A stretch of DNA of 49,054 bases from JANNYA01 sp031409855. Its GTDB lineage: Bacteria > Pseudomonadota > Gammaproteobacteria > Xanthomonadales > SZUA-5. The position numbers and the translations under genes are program-made. The stretch's first letter is position 1. Each line of letters opens with the position of its first letter. A model generated the notes under the pieces. It searched no databases and was not told where the DNA came from. It saw only the letters and a list, made by a program, of their open reading frames with translations. Shown one piece after another: positions 28,125 to 37,900 of the stretch. The DNA lies in the NCBI GenBank assembly GCA_031409855.1, contig JANNYA010000208.1, positions 1-49,054 of the forward strand, given 5' to 3'.

Positions 28125-29822
28125 ATGCAATCCCGATTCCCAATCTTTGCCGTAACGGCGCTGTGCGCAGCGTTCAGCAGCACATTTGCCGCCGCCCCCG
28201 AATGGCGCGTGGTGCTAAGCCCCAGCTCAAACGTCATCACCTTGCCCAATCTGCCGCCGCCCGGCAGTTTTGAGGTGGGCTTGCCTGGCCCGGTGATTTC
28301 CGACAGCGCCGGTGCGACATTGAATTTCCCAGTGCGCTTGAGCAATGGCAATTACGATTTATGGCGCGAGCGCGCAGGCTTGCTTAATCCGTATGCGCAA
28401 ATGGGCGCAACTGGTGCCACCGGCCCCGCGCGTGTCGGCTCGGAAGCAGGGCACGTATTTCGCCGCCTCGTCGATTCCGGCACCACGACGGTGGGCACCG
28501 ACACTAACGCCCAAGACGCACGCGTGTTCGCCGCCTTTGCAGGTGATCCTGCCGTGGCGTTGGACGACGCCAGCATTGGCGCATGGATCGCGAGCGCGAG
28601 CGGGAATACCGAAATTGCGCGCCGTGGCGTCGAGGGCGCGCTCGGGCCCAACATTGGCGCCGGCTGGAGCTTTGGCAGCGACGGCGGGCCGAGTGTTTTT
28701 GGCCGTTTGCATGCCCTGCCGAACGGCGCGGTGCTGATGCACACCGGTGCGCGCTTCACTGGCACGCCCAACTTGCCCTACACCCTACTGGCTCGGCACC
28801 AGCCCGGTTTGGGCAATACGACGTGCAGCGTGACGCAATCGACCAACGCCGCCTGGGCGCCCGGCGTGCTCGGTAATGACTACTTTGAGTCGATCCGTTT
28901 CCCCTCCAGCAGTGCGCGTGGCGAGGTCTATGCCGCTGGCGATATTGCGCGCCAGATGCCGATCTCGGTGCGCAACGGCATTTGGCAATTTTGCGCCGGT
29001 GCGCCACAGGTCAAAGCGCTCAGTGATAACACCGGCGCACTGGGGCCAAATATTCCGGGCAACGCGAACGCCGTGTTTGCGCGAATAGCACCCAACATCG
29101 GCCCCAGCATGGCGAATTCTTTCTATTTCACTGGTGAAAACGCGATCGCCGCCAACACATTCAAAGGCGTGTTTCATCACAGTTTCGGGCAAAACCGTGC
29201 GATCTTGCTCAACGACGTGGAGGGTGCGCTCGGCCCACAGGTGCCGGGTTTCGTGTTTGACACGGTTTTGGACTACGACCCGATTTCTGCCGGTCAATAC
29301 GCGATTGTGCGGGCCAATATTCGCCCAGTCGGTGGCGCTAGTTTGACGACTGGTTTGTGGCGATTGCGCCCAAACGCTTCGCCCGAGCCAGTGGCTATTA
29401 TTGACAACGCTGCATTCGTGCCAGCAGCGAACCGGACTTGGCGCGATCTAGATTTGTTTAGCATTCTGGAAAATGGCGATGTGCTCATTCAAGCGAATAC
29501 CTCCAATGCGCCTGCGCCGGACACGATCAGCCTGTGGCGCATTCGCCCAAATCGCGCGCCCGAAGAAGTACTCAAGCGCGGCGATGTGGTGCGCATCCCG
29601 ACCGCTGCGGGCGTGGTGCAGCGCCCGCTGCGTGCCATTATCCGCCCCGGCTCCGGTAACCCGGCGTTGCGCCTTTATGGCGGCGATGATTCCTGGGTCA
29701 GTGCTAGCGGCAGCGTGCTGATCAATGTCGATATTGATCCAACGCCAGGCGTGTTTATTTCGCCCTGGGCGCGCGCGCAGGTGTCGGATTTGGATGTGCT
29801 GCTGGCGGATGGCTTTGAGTAG
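28125..29822 (+). CDS. Secreted tandem-repeat protein with -GFE tail (565 aa)
   Basis: A signal peptide (MQSRFPIFAVTALCAAFSSTFAAA) starts at the ATG at 28125, which has GGAG nine bases before it. The mature part is made of repeats of about 50-60 residues marked by GALGPN-type turns (GVEGALGPNIGAGWSF, NTGALGPNIPGNANAVF, VEGALGPQVPGF), resembling the NxxGxxAF-type or beta-propeller-like repeat class. Motifs LWRLRPNASPEPVAII and LWRIRPNRAPEEVL occur near the end. It ends VSDLDVLLADGFE. A paralogue is at 42962-44617. It is probably outside the cytoplasmic membrane, and probably controlled by the adjacent LuxR protein. Confidence 0.75.
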   Translation: MQSRFPIFAVTALCAAFSSTFAAAPEWRVVLSPSSNVITLPNLPPPGSFEVGLPGPVISDSAGATLNFPVRLSNGNYDLWRERAGLLNPYAQMGATGATGPARVGSEAGHVFRRLVDSGTTTVGTDTNAQDARVFAAFAGDPAVALDDASIGAWIASASGNTEIARRGVEGALGPNIGAGWSFGSDGGPSVFGRLHALPNGAVLMHTGARFTGTPNLPYTLLARHQPGLGNTTCSVTQSTNAAWAPGVLGNDYFESIRFPSSSARGEVYAAGDIARQMPISVRNGIWQFCAGAPQVKALSDNTGALGPNIPGNANAVFARIAPNIGPSMANSFYFTGENAIAANTFKGVFHHSFGQNRAILLNDVEGALGPQVPGFVFDTVLDYDPISAGQYAIVRANIRPVGGASLTTGLWRLRPNASPEPVAIIDNAAFVPAANRTWRDLDLFSILENGDVLIQANTSNAPAPDTISLWRIRPNRAPEEVLKRGDVVRIPTAAGVVQRPLRAIIRPGSGNPALRLYGGDDSWVSASGSVLINVDIDPTPGVFISPWARAQVSDLDVLLADGFE

Positions 29823-29853
29823 CAAAACATTGATTAAGAAAATTCTGATTTGC

Positions 29854-29931
29854 TGTCATTGCGAACGCAGTCAAGCAATCTTTTTCGGCGCGCCGAGATC
29901 GCCGTGTCGCTGCGCTCCTCGCGATGACAAA
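29854..29931. repeat. Dispersed REP/MITE-like palindromic element
   Basis: TGTCATTGCGAACGCAGTCAAG, split here by its inner bases, starts a long imperfect palindrome that ends GCGCTCCTCGCGATGACA. It is the widespread type with GTCATTGCGA ends and internal GCAATCT/GAGATCGC, found between genes in many proteobacteria. Confidence 0.7.
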
Positions 29932-29967
29932 TCTTGCGCACATACATTTACTTCAAAAGGGAAACTT

Positions 29968-30927
29968 ATGCCAACTTCATATTTTACCAGCGCCCAGCGC
30001 AAAATTTCGCCCCTGCTATTGACGATTGCACTGCTACTCAGCGCCACCAGCCAGGCGCAATTTCTATCCGCACCACAGGTGCTGCGCGAAAGTCGGTTTG
30101 AATACAACTTGCTCGCGCCCGCAACGTCCACACCGGCCTTTTTAACGCAGGCTAATGCCGAGGGCAGCACACGCTTTAGCTTTGTCGGCGACAATGCATT
30201 CGGCGACCCGTTAAATCCCGCGATCAGCGCCATTTACGTGCGCGCCTCCGCGTTGCCTGCGACTTATCTCTATCAAACCGTGCCCGCAGCCAGCTCAGTG
30301 GCGGCTTTTATTAGCCAGCTCAATACCCAGGGGGCGCTTGGCTATCGCTATTTTGGCGATCAGATTTATGCCGGTACCGTCGCCTCGGTATTGGTGAAAG
30401 AATCGAGTAGTGCCACCTATCAATACCGAGGCCTAACGCCCGCCAGCAGCGCTTCCACGTTTCTGGCGCTCGTGAACAGCGAAGGCGCACAGGGCTATCA
30501 GTATCAGGGCGATGTGGGCATTGACTCGGGCGGCGGTAATTTCGTGTTTGCCTCCGTGTTTTCGCGTAATTCCGCAACGCCAAGCACCTACAGCTACGAA
30601 ACTGCGACTATAACGGCGAGTGCGGCAGCGCTGGTAGTTCAGGCCAACAGCCAGGGCGCGCGCAATTTTCTGTATCGCGGCGGCATTGCTTTCAGTGGCA
30701 GCTTTTCCGAAACGCTTTCACTGTACGAAAAAGACAACACGCGCGGCGACACTTTTCGCTACGAACAGCTGGCGCGCAGCGCGACTGCGCCCGCATTTCT
30801 GAGCCAAACCAACGCCCAAGGCGCTCGACGTTTTCGCTATTTTGGCGAAGTCGGCTTTGCCGATGGCACCTTTGCATCGTTTTATGCCAGCGTCGCGCCG
30901 ATATTTACCAATGGTTTTGATGATTAG
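29968..30927 (+). CDS. Secreted protein with five internal repeats (319 aa)
   Basis: Start at the ATG at 29968 (MPTSYFTSAQ) after AAGG; the longer frame from 29725 only reads through the REP-like repeat. A signal peptide ends near TSQAQ (about residue 31). The mature protein is about five repeats of 50 residues of the type YxYxxLxPAxSxxAFLxQxNxxGAxGYRYxGDxxF. It ends PIFTNGFDD, like the -GFE ends of two other secreted proteins here. No enzymatic motif is seen; a surface or secreted structural role is likely. Confidence 0.75.
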   Translation: MPTSYFTSAQRKISPLLLTIALLLSATSQAQFLSAPQVLRESRFEYNLLAPATSTPAFLTQANAEGSTRFSFVGDNAFGDPLNPAISAIYVRASALPATYLYQTVPAASSVAAFISQLNTQGALGYRYFGDQIYAGTVASVLVKESSSATYQYRGLTPASSASTFLALVNSEGAQGYQYQGDVGIDSGGGNFVFASVFSRNSATPSTYSYETATITASAAALVVQANSQGARNFLYRGGIAFSGSFSETLSLYEKDNTRGDTFRYEQLARSATAPAFLSQTNAQGARRFRYFGEVGFADGTFASFYASVAPIFTNGFDD

Positions 30928-30978
30928 TCGCGAACACTTCGCTAAAGTTGCAGGCTCTTGAACTCTGCGAATTTGTCA

Positions 30979-32649
30979 ATGAATGAAACTGCAAATAAAG
31001 CCGCCGCACGCGTCGTGCGTGCGCCGCGTGGCACGGAATTGAGCTGCAAGTCTTGGCTCAGCGAGGCGGCATTTCGCATGATCCAAAATAACTTGGACCC
31101 AGAAGTGGCTGAGCGCCCGGAGGATTTGGTGGTTTACGGCGGTATCGGCAAAGCCGCGCGCGATTGGGCTAGTTTCGATGCGATTTTGGCGGCGCTGAAA
31201 AATCTATCCGACGAGGAAACGCTGCTGGTGCAATCTGGCAAACCGGTCGGCGTGTTTCCCACCCACAGTGACGCGCCGCGCGTGCTGATTGCGAACTCGA
31301 ACTTGGTGCCGAAATGGGCAACCTGGGAGCATTTTCACGAGCTGGACCGCAAGGGTTTGATGATGTACGGGCAAATGACGGCGGGCAGCTGGATTTATAT
31401 CGGCACCCAAGGCATCGTCCAAGGCACTTATGAGACTTTTGTGGAAATGGGGCGTCAGCATTACGGTGGTAGCTTGACCGGCCGCTGGATTTTGACCGCT
31501 GGCTTGGGCGGCATGGGCGGCGCGCAGCCCTTGGCGGCGGTGATGGCGGGTGCCTGCATGCTGGCGATTGAGTGTCAGCAATCCAGCATCGACTTCCGTT
31601 TGCGTTCGCGCTATTTGGACGAGCAAGCGACCGATTTGGATGACGCCTTGGCGCGCATGCAAAAATATTGCGCCGAGGGCAGGGCAATCAGCGTCGGCTT
31701 ATTAGGCAACGCCGCTGAAATTTTACCCGAGCTGATTCGGCGCGGCGTGCGCCCGGATGCGGTGACAGATCAAACCAGTGCGCACGACCCGATTCATGGC
31801 TATTTGCCAGCGGGTTGGAGTGTGGAACGCTGGCTCACGGAGGCAAAGTCGAACCCACAAGCCGTGCGCGATGCCGCAAAACTATCGATGCGTACGCACG
31901 TCGAGGCGATGCTGGCATTCAAAGCGATGGGCATTCCGACCTTTGATTACGGTAATAACATTCGGCAAATGGCGCAAGATGTCGGCTGCGTACAAGCGTT
32001 TGACTTCCCCGGCTTTGTGCCCGCCTACGTACGGCCGCTGTTTTGCAAAGGTATCGGCCCGTTCCGCTGGGTGGCGCTGAGTGGCGACCCGGAAGACATC
32101 GCAAAAACCGATGCGAAAGTAAAAGAGCTGATTCCAGATGATGCGCATTTGCACCGCTGGCTGGATATGGCGAAAGAGCGCATCGCCTTCCAAGGTCTGC
32201 CGGCGCGTATTTGTTGGGTCGGCTTAGGCCAACGTGACCGCTTAGGACTCGCTTTTAATGAAATGGTGCGCAGCGGTGAGTTGAAAGCACCGATCGTGAT
32301 CGGCCGCGATCACTTAGATTCCGGCTCCGTCGCCAGCCCAAATCGCGAGACGGAGGCAATGAAGGACGGCTCCGATGCGGTGTCCGATTGGCCGCTGCTG
32401 AACGCGCTACTCAACACCGCCGGCGGCGCCACCTGGGTCAGCCTGCACCACGGCGGCGGCGTCGGCATGGGTTACAGCCAGCATTCGGGCGTGGTGATTG
32501 TCGCCGACGGCACCGATGCTGCGGCGAAGCGATTAAAGCGTGTGCTGTGGAATGACCCAGCGACCGGGGTGATGCGCCACGCCGATGCGGGTTATGAATC
32601 GGCGATTGCGTGTGCTGAGGAGCAGGGTTTGAATAGGCCGCTGAAGTGA
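30979..32649 (+). CDS. hutU: Urocanate hydratase (556 aa)
   Basis: Second step of histidine degradation: urocanate to 4-imidazolone-5-propanoate, with tightly bound NAD. Motifs: YGGIGKAARDW, NLVPKWATWEHFHELDRKGLMMYGQMTAGSWIYIGTQGIVQGTYETF, AGLGGMGGAQPLAAVMAG, TDQTSAHDPIHGYLPAGW and LHHGGGVGMGYSQHSG. The ATG at 30979 (MNETANK) is chosen over a TTG 21 bases earlier. No other hut genes are in the window, and the next gene begins inside its stop codon. Confidence 0.96.
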   Translation: MNETANKAAARVVRAPRGTELSCKSWLSEAAFRMIQNNLDPEVAERPEDLVVYGGIGKAARDWASFDAILAALKNLSDEETLLVQSGKPVGVFPTHSDAPRVLIANSNLVPKWATWEHFHELDRKGLMMYGQMTAGSWIYIGTQGIVQGTYETFVEMGRQHYGGSLTGRWILTAGLGGMGGAQPLAAVMAGACMLAIECQQSSIDFRLRSRYLDEQATDLDDALARMQKYCAEGRAISVGLLGNAAEILPELIRRGVRPDAVTDQTSAHDPIHGYLPAGWSVERWLTEAKSNPQAVRDAAKLSMRTHVEAMLAFKAMGIPTFDYGNNIRQMAQDVGCVQAFDFPGFVPAYVRPLFCKGIGPFRWVALSGDPEDIAKTDAKVKELIPDDAHLHRWLDMAKERIAFQGLPARICWVGLGQRDRLGLAFNEMVRSGELKAPIVIGRDHLDSGSVASPNRETEAMKDGSDAVSDWPLLNALLNTAGGATWVSLHHGGGVGMGYSQHSGVVIVADGTDAAAKRLKRVLWNDPATGVMRHADAGYESAIACAEEQGLNRPLK

Positions 32650-33557
32650 TTGCGTCTTTAGAATTGATCAATTTCAAGCGTTTTCAATCCCTGGATATTT
32701 CAGGGTTTAGCAAAGTTAATTTGCTAACCGGCAAAAATAATTGCGGTAAGACAGGGTTACTGGAAGCGATTTTATTAGCGTGCACGCAGCTTCCCGTACA
32801 AGACATCGCAACCGTGTTTCGCCGCACTGACGGTTTGGCTCAAGGACGACCTTTTTCGCATTGGTTTGGATTTGGTGGGAAGCAAGATTTTATTGTAAAT
32901 GCAAAAACTGATTCTGGCCTTGACTTCTTTAGATACTGTAGATCAGACAAAAGCACTGGCGCTGCATTGCAAAGCGCCACCGCGAATGCTGGATCGCTTA
33001 ATTTTATCGCGATTCCGTCATGGCCTCAGGCGGAGGTCGACGCGGAAGCAATGGAATTCGACCGCATGATCCTGCGCAAGCAAGAAAAGGTATTTGAAGC
33101 GCGACTGCGTTCGGTCGAACCAAAACTTGAATCTGTGCGGGCACTACAGCCCGAGTCAAAACGCGTGCTGTTTGCTGACGTTGGCTTGCCAGAAATGATT
33201 CCACTTTCCTTGCTCGGACAAGGCGTGCTGCGCCTGACCTCGATTTTCATTCGTGCGCTGGGCGCCAAAGCCGACATTCTACTAATCGACGAAATCGAAA
33301 ACGGCCTACACCACGGCGCGCTGCTTGAACTTTGGAAAGGCTTAAAAGAACTCAGCGACAAAGAAGGCACGCAAATTTTTGCGACCACGCACAGCATGGA
33401 ATGCATCGCCGCCGCGAGTCAGGTTTTTGGTGCGGGGCCGGATGCGGGTTTGAGTTTTCATCGAATTGAGGATGATGCGAAAGGCGTGCCAAAGGCGATT
33501 AGTATTAATGCCGAGCGCTTAGCGAGCATGCTTGAGATTGGGTTTGAAATTCGGTGA
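32646..33557 (+). CDS. AAA family (OLD/SMC-like) ATPase (303 aa)
   Basis: An ATPase of the AAA_15/AAA_21 type. Walker A is TGKNNCGKTGLLE (about residues 28-40), the ABC-type signature is LLGQGVLRLTSI, Walker B is DILLIDEIENGLHHG and the switch His is ATTHSMECI. The length between the motifs is short, so the coiled-coil arm is small. It starts with a GTG that overlaps the hutU stop and its own stop overlaps the next gene (both GTGA). With the TOPRIM-type partner this is a split OLD-like nuclease arrangement, a layout typical of defence systems. Confidence 0.85.
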   Translation: MIASLELINFKRFQSLDISGFSKVNLLTGKNNCGKTGLLEAILLACTQLPVQDIATVFRRTDGLAQGRPFSHWFGFGGKQDFIVNAKTDSGLDFFRYCRSDKSTGAALQSATANAGSLNFIAIPSWPQAEVDAEAMEFDRMILRKQEKVFEARLRSVEPKLESVRALQPESKRVLFADVGLPEMIPLSLLGQGVLRLTSIFIRALGAKADILLIDEIENGLHHGALLELWKGLKELSDKEGTQIFATTHSMECIAAASQVFGAGPDAGLSFHRIEDDAKGVPKAISINAERLASMLEIGFEIR

Positions 33558-34150
33558 ACTTAGAACCCCTGAAAAAGAAACTACCCGTGTTGAACTTCGG
33601 CACTAAAAGCTTGGTGATTGTTGAGGGGCAAAATGAGGTCGACGCGCTGCGTGCGCGATTGGGCGACGGTGTTCAGGTATTTTCGGCGGACAGCAAAGAC
33701 AAAATTGCCGTCTTTTTGCTGGGATTGCACGATATCTCAGGTTTTGCGCCACAGATTAAGAAAGTTGTGGTCATGCTGGACAACGATGCTGAACCACAAC
33801 TCACCAAAACCAATGCGGTGAAGTGGCTGGACGCAGCTGGATTAGCTGGGATTGGGGTAGTGCTGACCGTTCCAGATGAAGGCATGACGGGCATGCTGGA
33901 AGATGTTCTGCTTGCAGACAATGCCACCACAGCCGAACTAGCGTGCATAAAGCAATTTTTTGATTGCACCAGCGCAACGGACGAAAGCCTCAAATTACCG
34001 AATGGAAAGGCTCTATTTCAAGCTTGGCTTGCGATTAGAAGCCCAGGCGATTTCTTGGGCCGCGCCGTAAGTAAAAACAAGGTCAAGCTGGATGGCCCCG
34101 GAATAAACGCCCTGATTACTCGCCTGAAAGCCGTTTTAGATGCCAACTGA
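33554..34150 (+). CDS. DUF3226/TOPRIM-like protein (198 aa)
   Basis: TOPRIM-fold nuclease-like partner of the ATPase. Visible: the first acidic motif SLVIVEGQNEVDALRARL (Glu), the DxD-like motif KVVVMLDNDAEPQ, and VPDEGMTGMLEDVLL; the rest (KQFFDC...KLPNGKALFQAWLAI) matches the DUF3226 pattern. It is thought that TOPRIM proteins of this kind cut nucleic acid when the ATPase is activated. Overlaps of 4 and 11 bases with neighbours support an operon of at least three genes. Confidence 0.75.
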   Translation: MNLEPLKKKLPVLNFGTKSLVIVEGQNEVDALRARLGDGVQVFSADSKDKIAVFLLGLHDISGFAPQIKKVVVMLDNDAEPQLTKTNAVKWLDAAGLAGIGVVLTVPDEGMTGMLEDVLLADNATTAELACIKQFFDCTSATDESLKLPNGKALFQAWLAIRSPGDFLGRAVSKNKVKLDGPGINALITRLKAVLDAN

Positions 34151-34535
34151 TCCAATCGCGCTGTTTATTGAATGCATAAACGGCAATCCCTACATCGCCG
34201 TGCGAGTTATTAATGAGCGTCGAATGAATTTGGGTTTTCTCAATTTGGAAGGTCTGGCGATACTGTGTGCTGCAAGTCAATCAGCAAATATCGCAGACGG
34301 TATTGGTCTAACGCGTCGAAGTGCAAAGAAAACCCCGATGCAATTTGAGGATTTCACAGTGCACCTACAAAATTTTAAGCCGGTAAGCCAGTTAATTTAT
34401 TTCATCGAAATCTGTTGGTCGCTGCGCGCACTTGGTTGGAATTTGGATGCGGTAAATGCGTGTGAAGCCGCGCTGCAGTCAGCTTATATCGCATTCCCAC
34501 AGGACGACGAAGATTTGGATGAACAAGCCGACTAA
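34140..34535 (+). CDS. Unknown third protein of the ATPase-TOPRIM operon (131 aa)
   Basis: Its ATG lies in the last codons of the TOPRIM gene (11-base overlap), so it belongs to the same transcript. The protein looks soluble: NPYIAVRVINERRMNLGFLNLEGLAILCAASQSANIADGI, then an aromatic-rich part (LIYFIEICWSLRALGWNLDAVNACEAALQSAYIAF) and an acidic end (DDEDLDEQAD). I recognise no domain. It could be an immunity, sensor or adaptor subunit of the cassette. Confidence 0.6.
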   Translation: MPTDPIALFIECINGNPYIAVRVINERRMNLGFLNLEGLAILCAASQSANIADGIGLTRRSAKKTPMQFEDFTVHLQNFKPVSQLIYFIEICWSLRALGWNLDAVNACEAALQSAYIAFPQDDEDLDEQAD

Positions 34536-34707
34536 TACGCGGTTTGTAGGGACGGAATTTGGCTCGAAAATGCCAAGCAGGCTCGACGATTTCTTATTTC
34601 TTCGGGGCGCAGCGATTTATGTATACAGTACCCTAACTAAGGTGTTGCTTACTGATTTGGGAATTCCAGCCCTGCTAGCGAACACGTCCCCGAGTCATGC
34701 GAGTTGA
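34518..34707 (+). CDS. Possible small gene or remnant (62 aa)
   Basis: An ATG at about 34519 overlaps the end of the preceding gene and would give a protein with FLFLRGAAIYVYSTLTKVLLTDLGIPALL in the middle. There is no clear ribosome site and no recognisable domain. It may be a fourth gene of the cassette or the broken end of one; the remaining 200 bases up to icmF show no gene. Confidence 0.25.
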
Positions 34708-34913
34708 ACCGTGCGGTGCAGCGCGAAGCGTTCATTGATTTGCTCGCATGGCTTTGGGCGCGTTGCGCGCTTTATTGAGTAGGCGTCGTTCTAACTCGGT
34801 CAAGTTAGGGCGAAAGAGTTAGGCCATAAAATTAAACGTCCAAGTAGAAGCCGGAAAATCCGACACTCTGGCATTACACTTAACACACTTTCAAAGTTGA
34901 GCCAGCCGCCCCT

Positions 34914-37900
34914 ATGAGCACGCCCGCAACCGCAATCGCTGAACCCCTTTTTGCTGAGCCAGTGAGCGCCGAATCGACTCCGATCCGCTTTGTTACTGCC
35001 GCTAGCCTTTTTGATGGCCACGATGCCGCGATCAATATCATGCGCCGCTTGATTCAAAGCCAGGGCGCGGAAGTGATTCACTTAGGCCACAACCGCTCGG
35101 TTGCTGATGTCGTCAACGCAGCCATTCAAGAAGACGCGGATGGCATTGCGCTTAGCTCCTATCAGGGCGGGCACATGGAATATTTCAAGTACATGGTCGA
35201 CATGTTGGCCGAGCGTGGCATGGGCCATATTCGCGTGTTTGGCGGCGGTGGCGGCACCATAACACCCGAAGAAATTGCCGGATTGCACGCGGCGGGCGTG
35301 GAGCGCATTTATCACCCGAACGATGGCATGAGCATGGGTTTGGTCGCGATGATCGAAGATTTGATGACGCGCACCGCTAAGCATCGGCGCAAGACCGTCA
35401 TGCCCAAGTTGCTTGAACGCGACGATCACGCCGCGATTGCTGGCATGCTGAGCGCCATTGAAGAGGGCGACCTGCACGGCACAGAGCTAGAAACCAAGCG
35501 CAAGGAATGGAAGCTCGCGGGCGCGAAAACGCCGGTGGTGGGCATCACCGGCACCGGTGGCGCGGGTAAATCCTCGGTGGTGGACGAGCTGCTGAATCGC
35601 TTTCTGCAGCATTTTCCGCAGATGCGCATCGCGGTGTTAGCGGTAGACCCAACGCGCAGGCGCTCGGGCGGTGCGTTGTTAGGGGATCGCATTCGCATGA
35701 ATTCCTTGCGCTCGGATCGGGTGTATATGCGCTCAATGGCGACGCGCCGTCAGCACCAAGCGACCAATGTTGTGTTGGTGGACTGCATTGCGTGTTTGAA
35801 AGCGCTGAATTTTGATCTGGTAATCGTGGAAACCGCCGGCATCGGGCAAAGCGACTCGGCGATTGTGGATCTAGTGGATTTTCCGATGTATGTGATGACC
35901 TCGGATTACGGTGCGGCCTCGCAATTGGAAAAGATCGACATGATCGACTTTGCCGAGTTAATCGTGCTGAATAAATATGATCGCCGCGGCGCGGAAGATG
36001 CGTTGCGCGATATACGTAAACAGTGGAAGCGCAACCGCGTCGCGTTTCAAATGGAGGACGCAAACGTACCAGTGTATCCAACGATTGCCAGCCAATTTAA
36101 TGATCCGGGCGTGACTTGGATGTTTAGCAATCTGTGTCGGCTGATCGTGGAAAAGCTCGGCGATAAATTAAAAATGGATCCCACCAAATGGCAGCCAAAC
36201 GCCGATACCACCTTAAAAGAGCCGCGTGCAACGGTGCTGATTCCCGGCGCGAGGGTGCGCTATCTGGCGGAAATTTCAGAAAGCGGCCGGGCGCAAAATA
36301 AGTTAGCTGCCAAACAAAGTGAGATTGCGGCGCGGGCGCAGCATTATTATGAGGTGTTGAGGGAGTTGGATGGAGCGAACATAGTTGAGGCATTGGCGCT
36401 GTATGGCGACAAGCTACTTTCAGAAGGCGAAAACCAAGTCTTACGCCAGCGCTACAACGACGCGGTGCTTTCGCTGTCGAACGAAGCGCTACAACTCCTG
36501 CGCACCTGGCCCAAGCGCAAAGCGGGTGTTACCGACGAAGAATTCACTTATGAAGTGCGCGGCAAGCAAATCAAAGGCGCGAACTACCGGGATTCCTTGA
36601 GCCATCAAAAAATCCCAAAAATTGCCGCACCGAATTACAAAAGCTGGGGCGAATTGCTCACCTTTTTGATGAAGGAAAACCTGCCCGGCGCGTACCCTTA
36701 CACCGCGGGAGTATATCCGTATCGACGTGAAGGCGAAGACCCGACGCGCATGTTCGCTGGCGAAGGCCACCCCGAACGCACCAATAGGCGTTTCCACTAT
36801 TTAAGCGTCGATGCCAAAGCCGCACGCCTTTCCACCGCATTTGACTCGGTCACGCTGTACGGGGAAGACCCCGCCGTGCGCCCGGACATTTACGGCAAAG
36901 TCGGCAATTCTGGCGTCAATATCGCAACGTTAGACGATATGAAAAAGCTGTATTCCGGCTTTGATTTGTGCGCGCCCTCGACCTCGGTGTCGATGACCAT
37001 CAACGGCCCGGCACCGATGATCTTGGCGATGTTTATGAATACCGCGATTGATCAACAGGTGGAAAAATACCTGCGCGGGGACGACACCCGCTGGCAAATT
37101 GCGCGCGCCAAAATCGATAAGTTATTGGAGAGCAAAACCAAACCCAGCTACGGCGGCCCACTGCCGGATGGCAATGACGGTTTAGGCCTAGGGTTGCTGG
37201 GCGTCAGTGGCGATCAGGTGGTCGATACAGAAACTTACGCGCGCATTAAAACCGAAACGCTGAAATCGGTGCGCGGCACGGTGCAGGCAGATATTTTGAA
37301 AGAAGATCAGGCGCAAAACACCTGCATCTTCAGCACCGAATTCGCGCTGCGCATGATGGGCGATATCCAGCAGTATTTTGTCGATAAAGATGTGCGCAAT
37401 TTCTATTCGGTGTCGATCAGCGGCTATCACATTGCCGAGGCCGGTGCGAACCCGATAAGTCAGCTGGCTTTTACGCTGTCGAACGGCTTCACCATCGTCG
37501 AATATTATTTGGCGCGCGGCATGGCCATTGACGATTTCGCGCCGAATTTGAGCTTCTTCTTTAGCAACGGCATGGATCCGGAATACACCGCCATAGGCCG
37601 CGTCGCAAGGCGCATTTGGGCACGCGCAATGCGCGAACGCTACGGCGCGTCAGCCCGCAGCCAGATGATGAAATACCACATCCAAACCAGCGGCCGCAGC
37701 CTGCACGCACAGGAAATTCAGTTCAACGATATCCGCACCACGCTGCAAGCGCTGTACGCCTTGTTCGATAACTGCAACAGCCTGCACACCAATGCCTTCG
37801 ATGAAGCAATCACCACGCCCACCGAAGACAGCGTGCGCCGGGCGGTTGCAATCCAGCTGATTATCAACCGCGAGCTGGGCCTAAATTTCAACGAAAACCC

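Noticed and set aside
29725..29967. Upstream extension of the repeat protein gene at 29968
   Set aside because: The extension reads through the end of the previous gene and the REP-like element; the signal peptide begins at 29968.
36385..36600. Short frames on both strands inside icmF
   Set aside because: The icmF frame is continuous with all its domains; the others are shadows caused by GC-rich codons.
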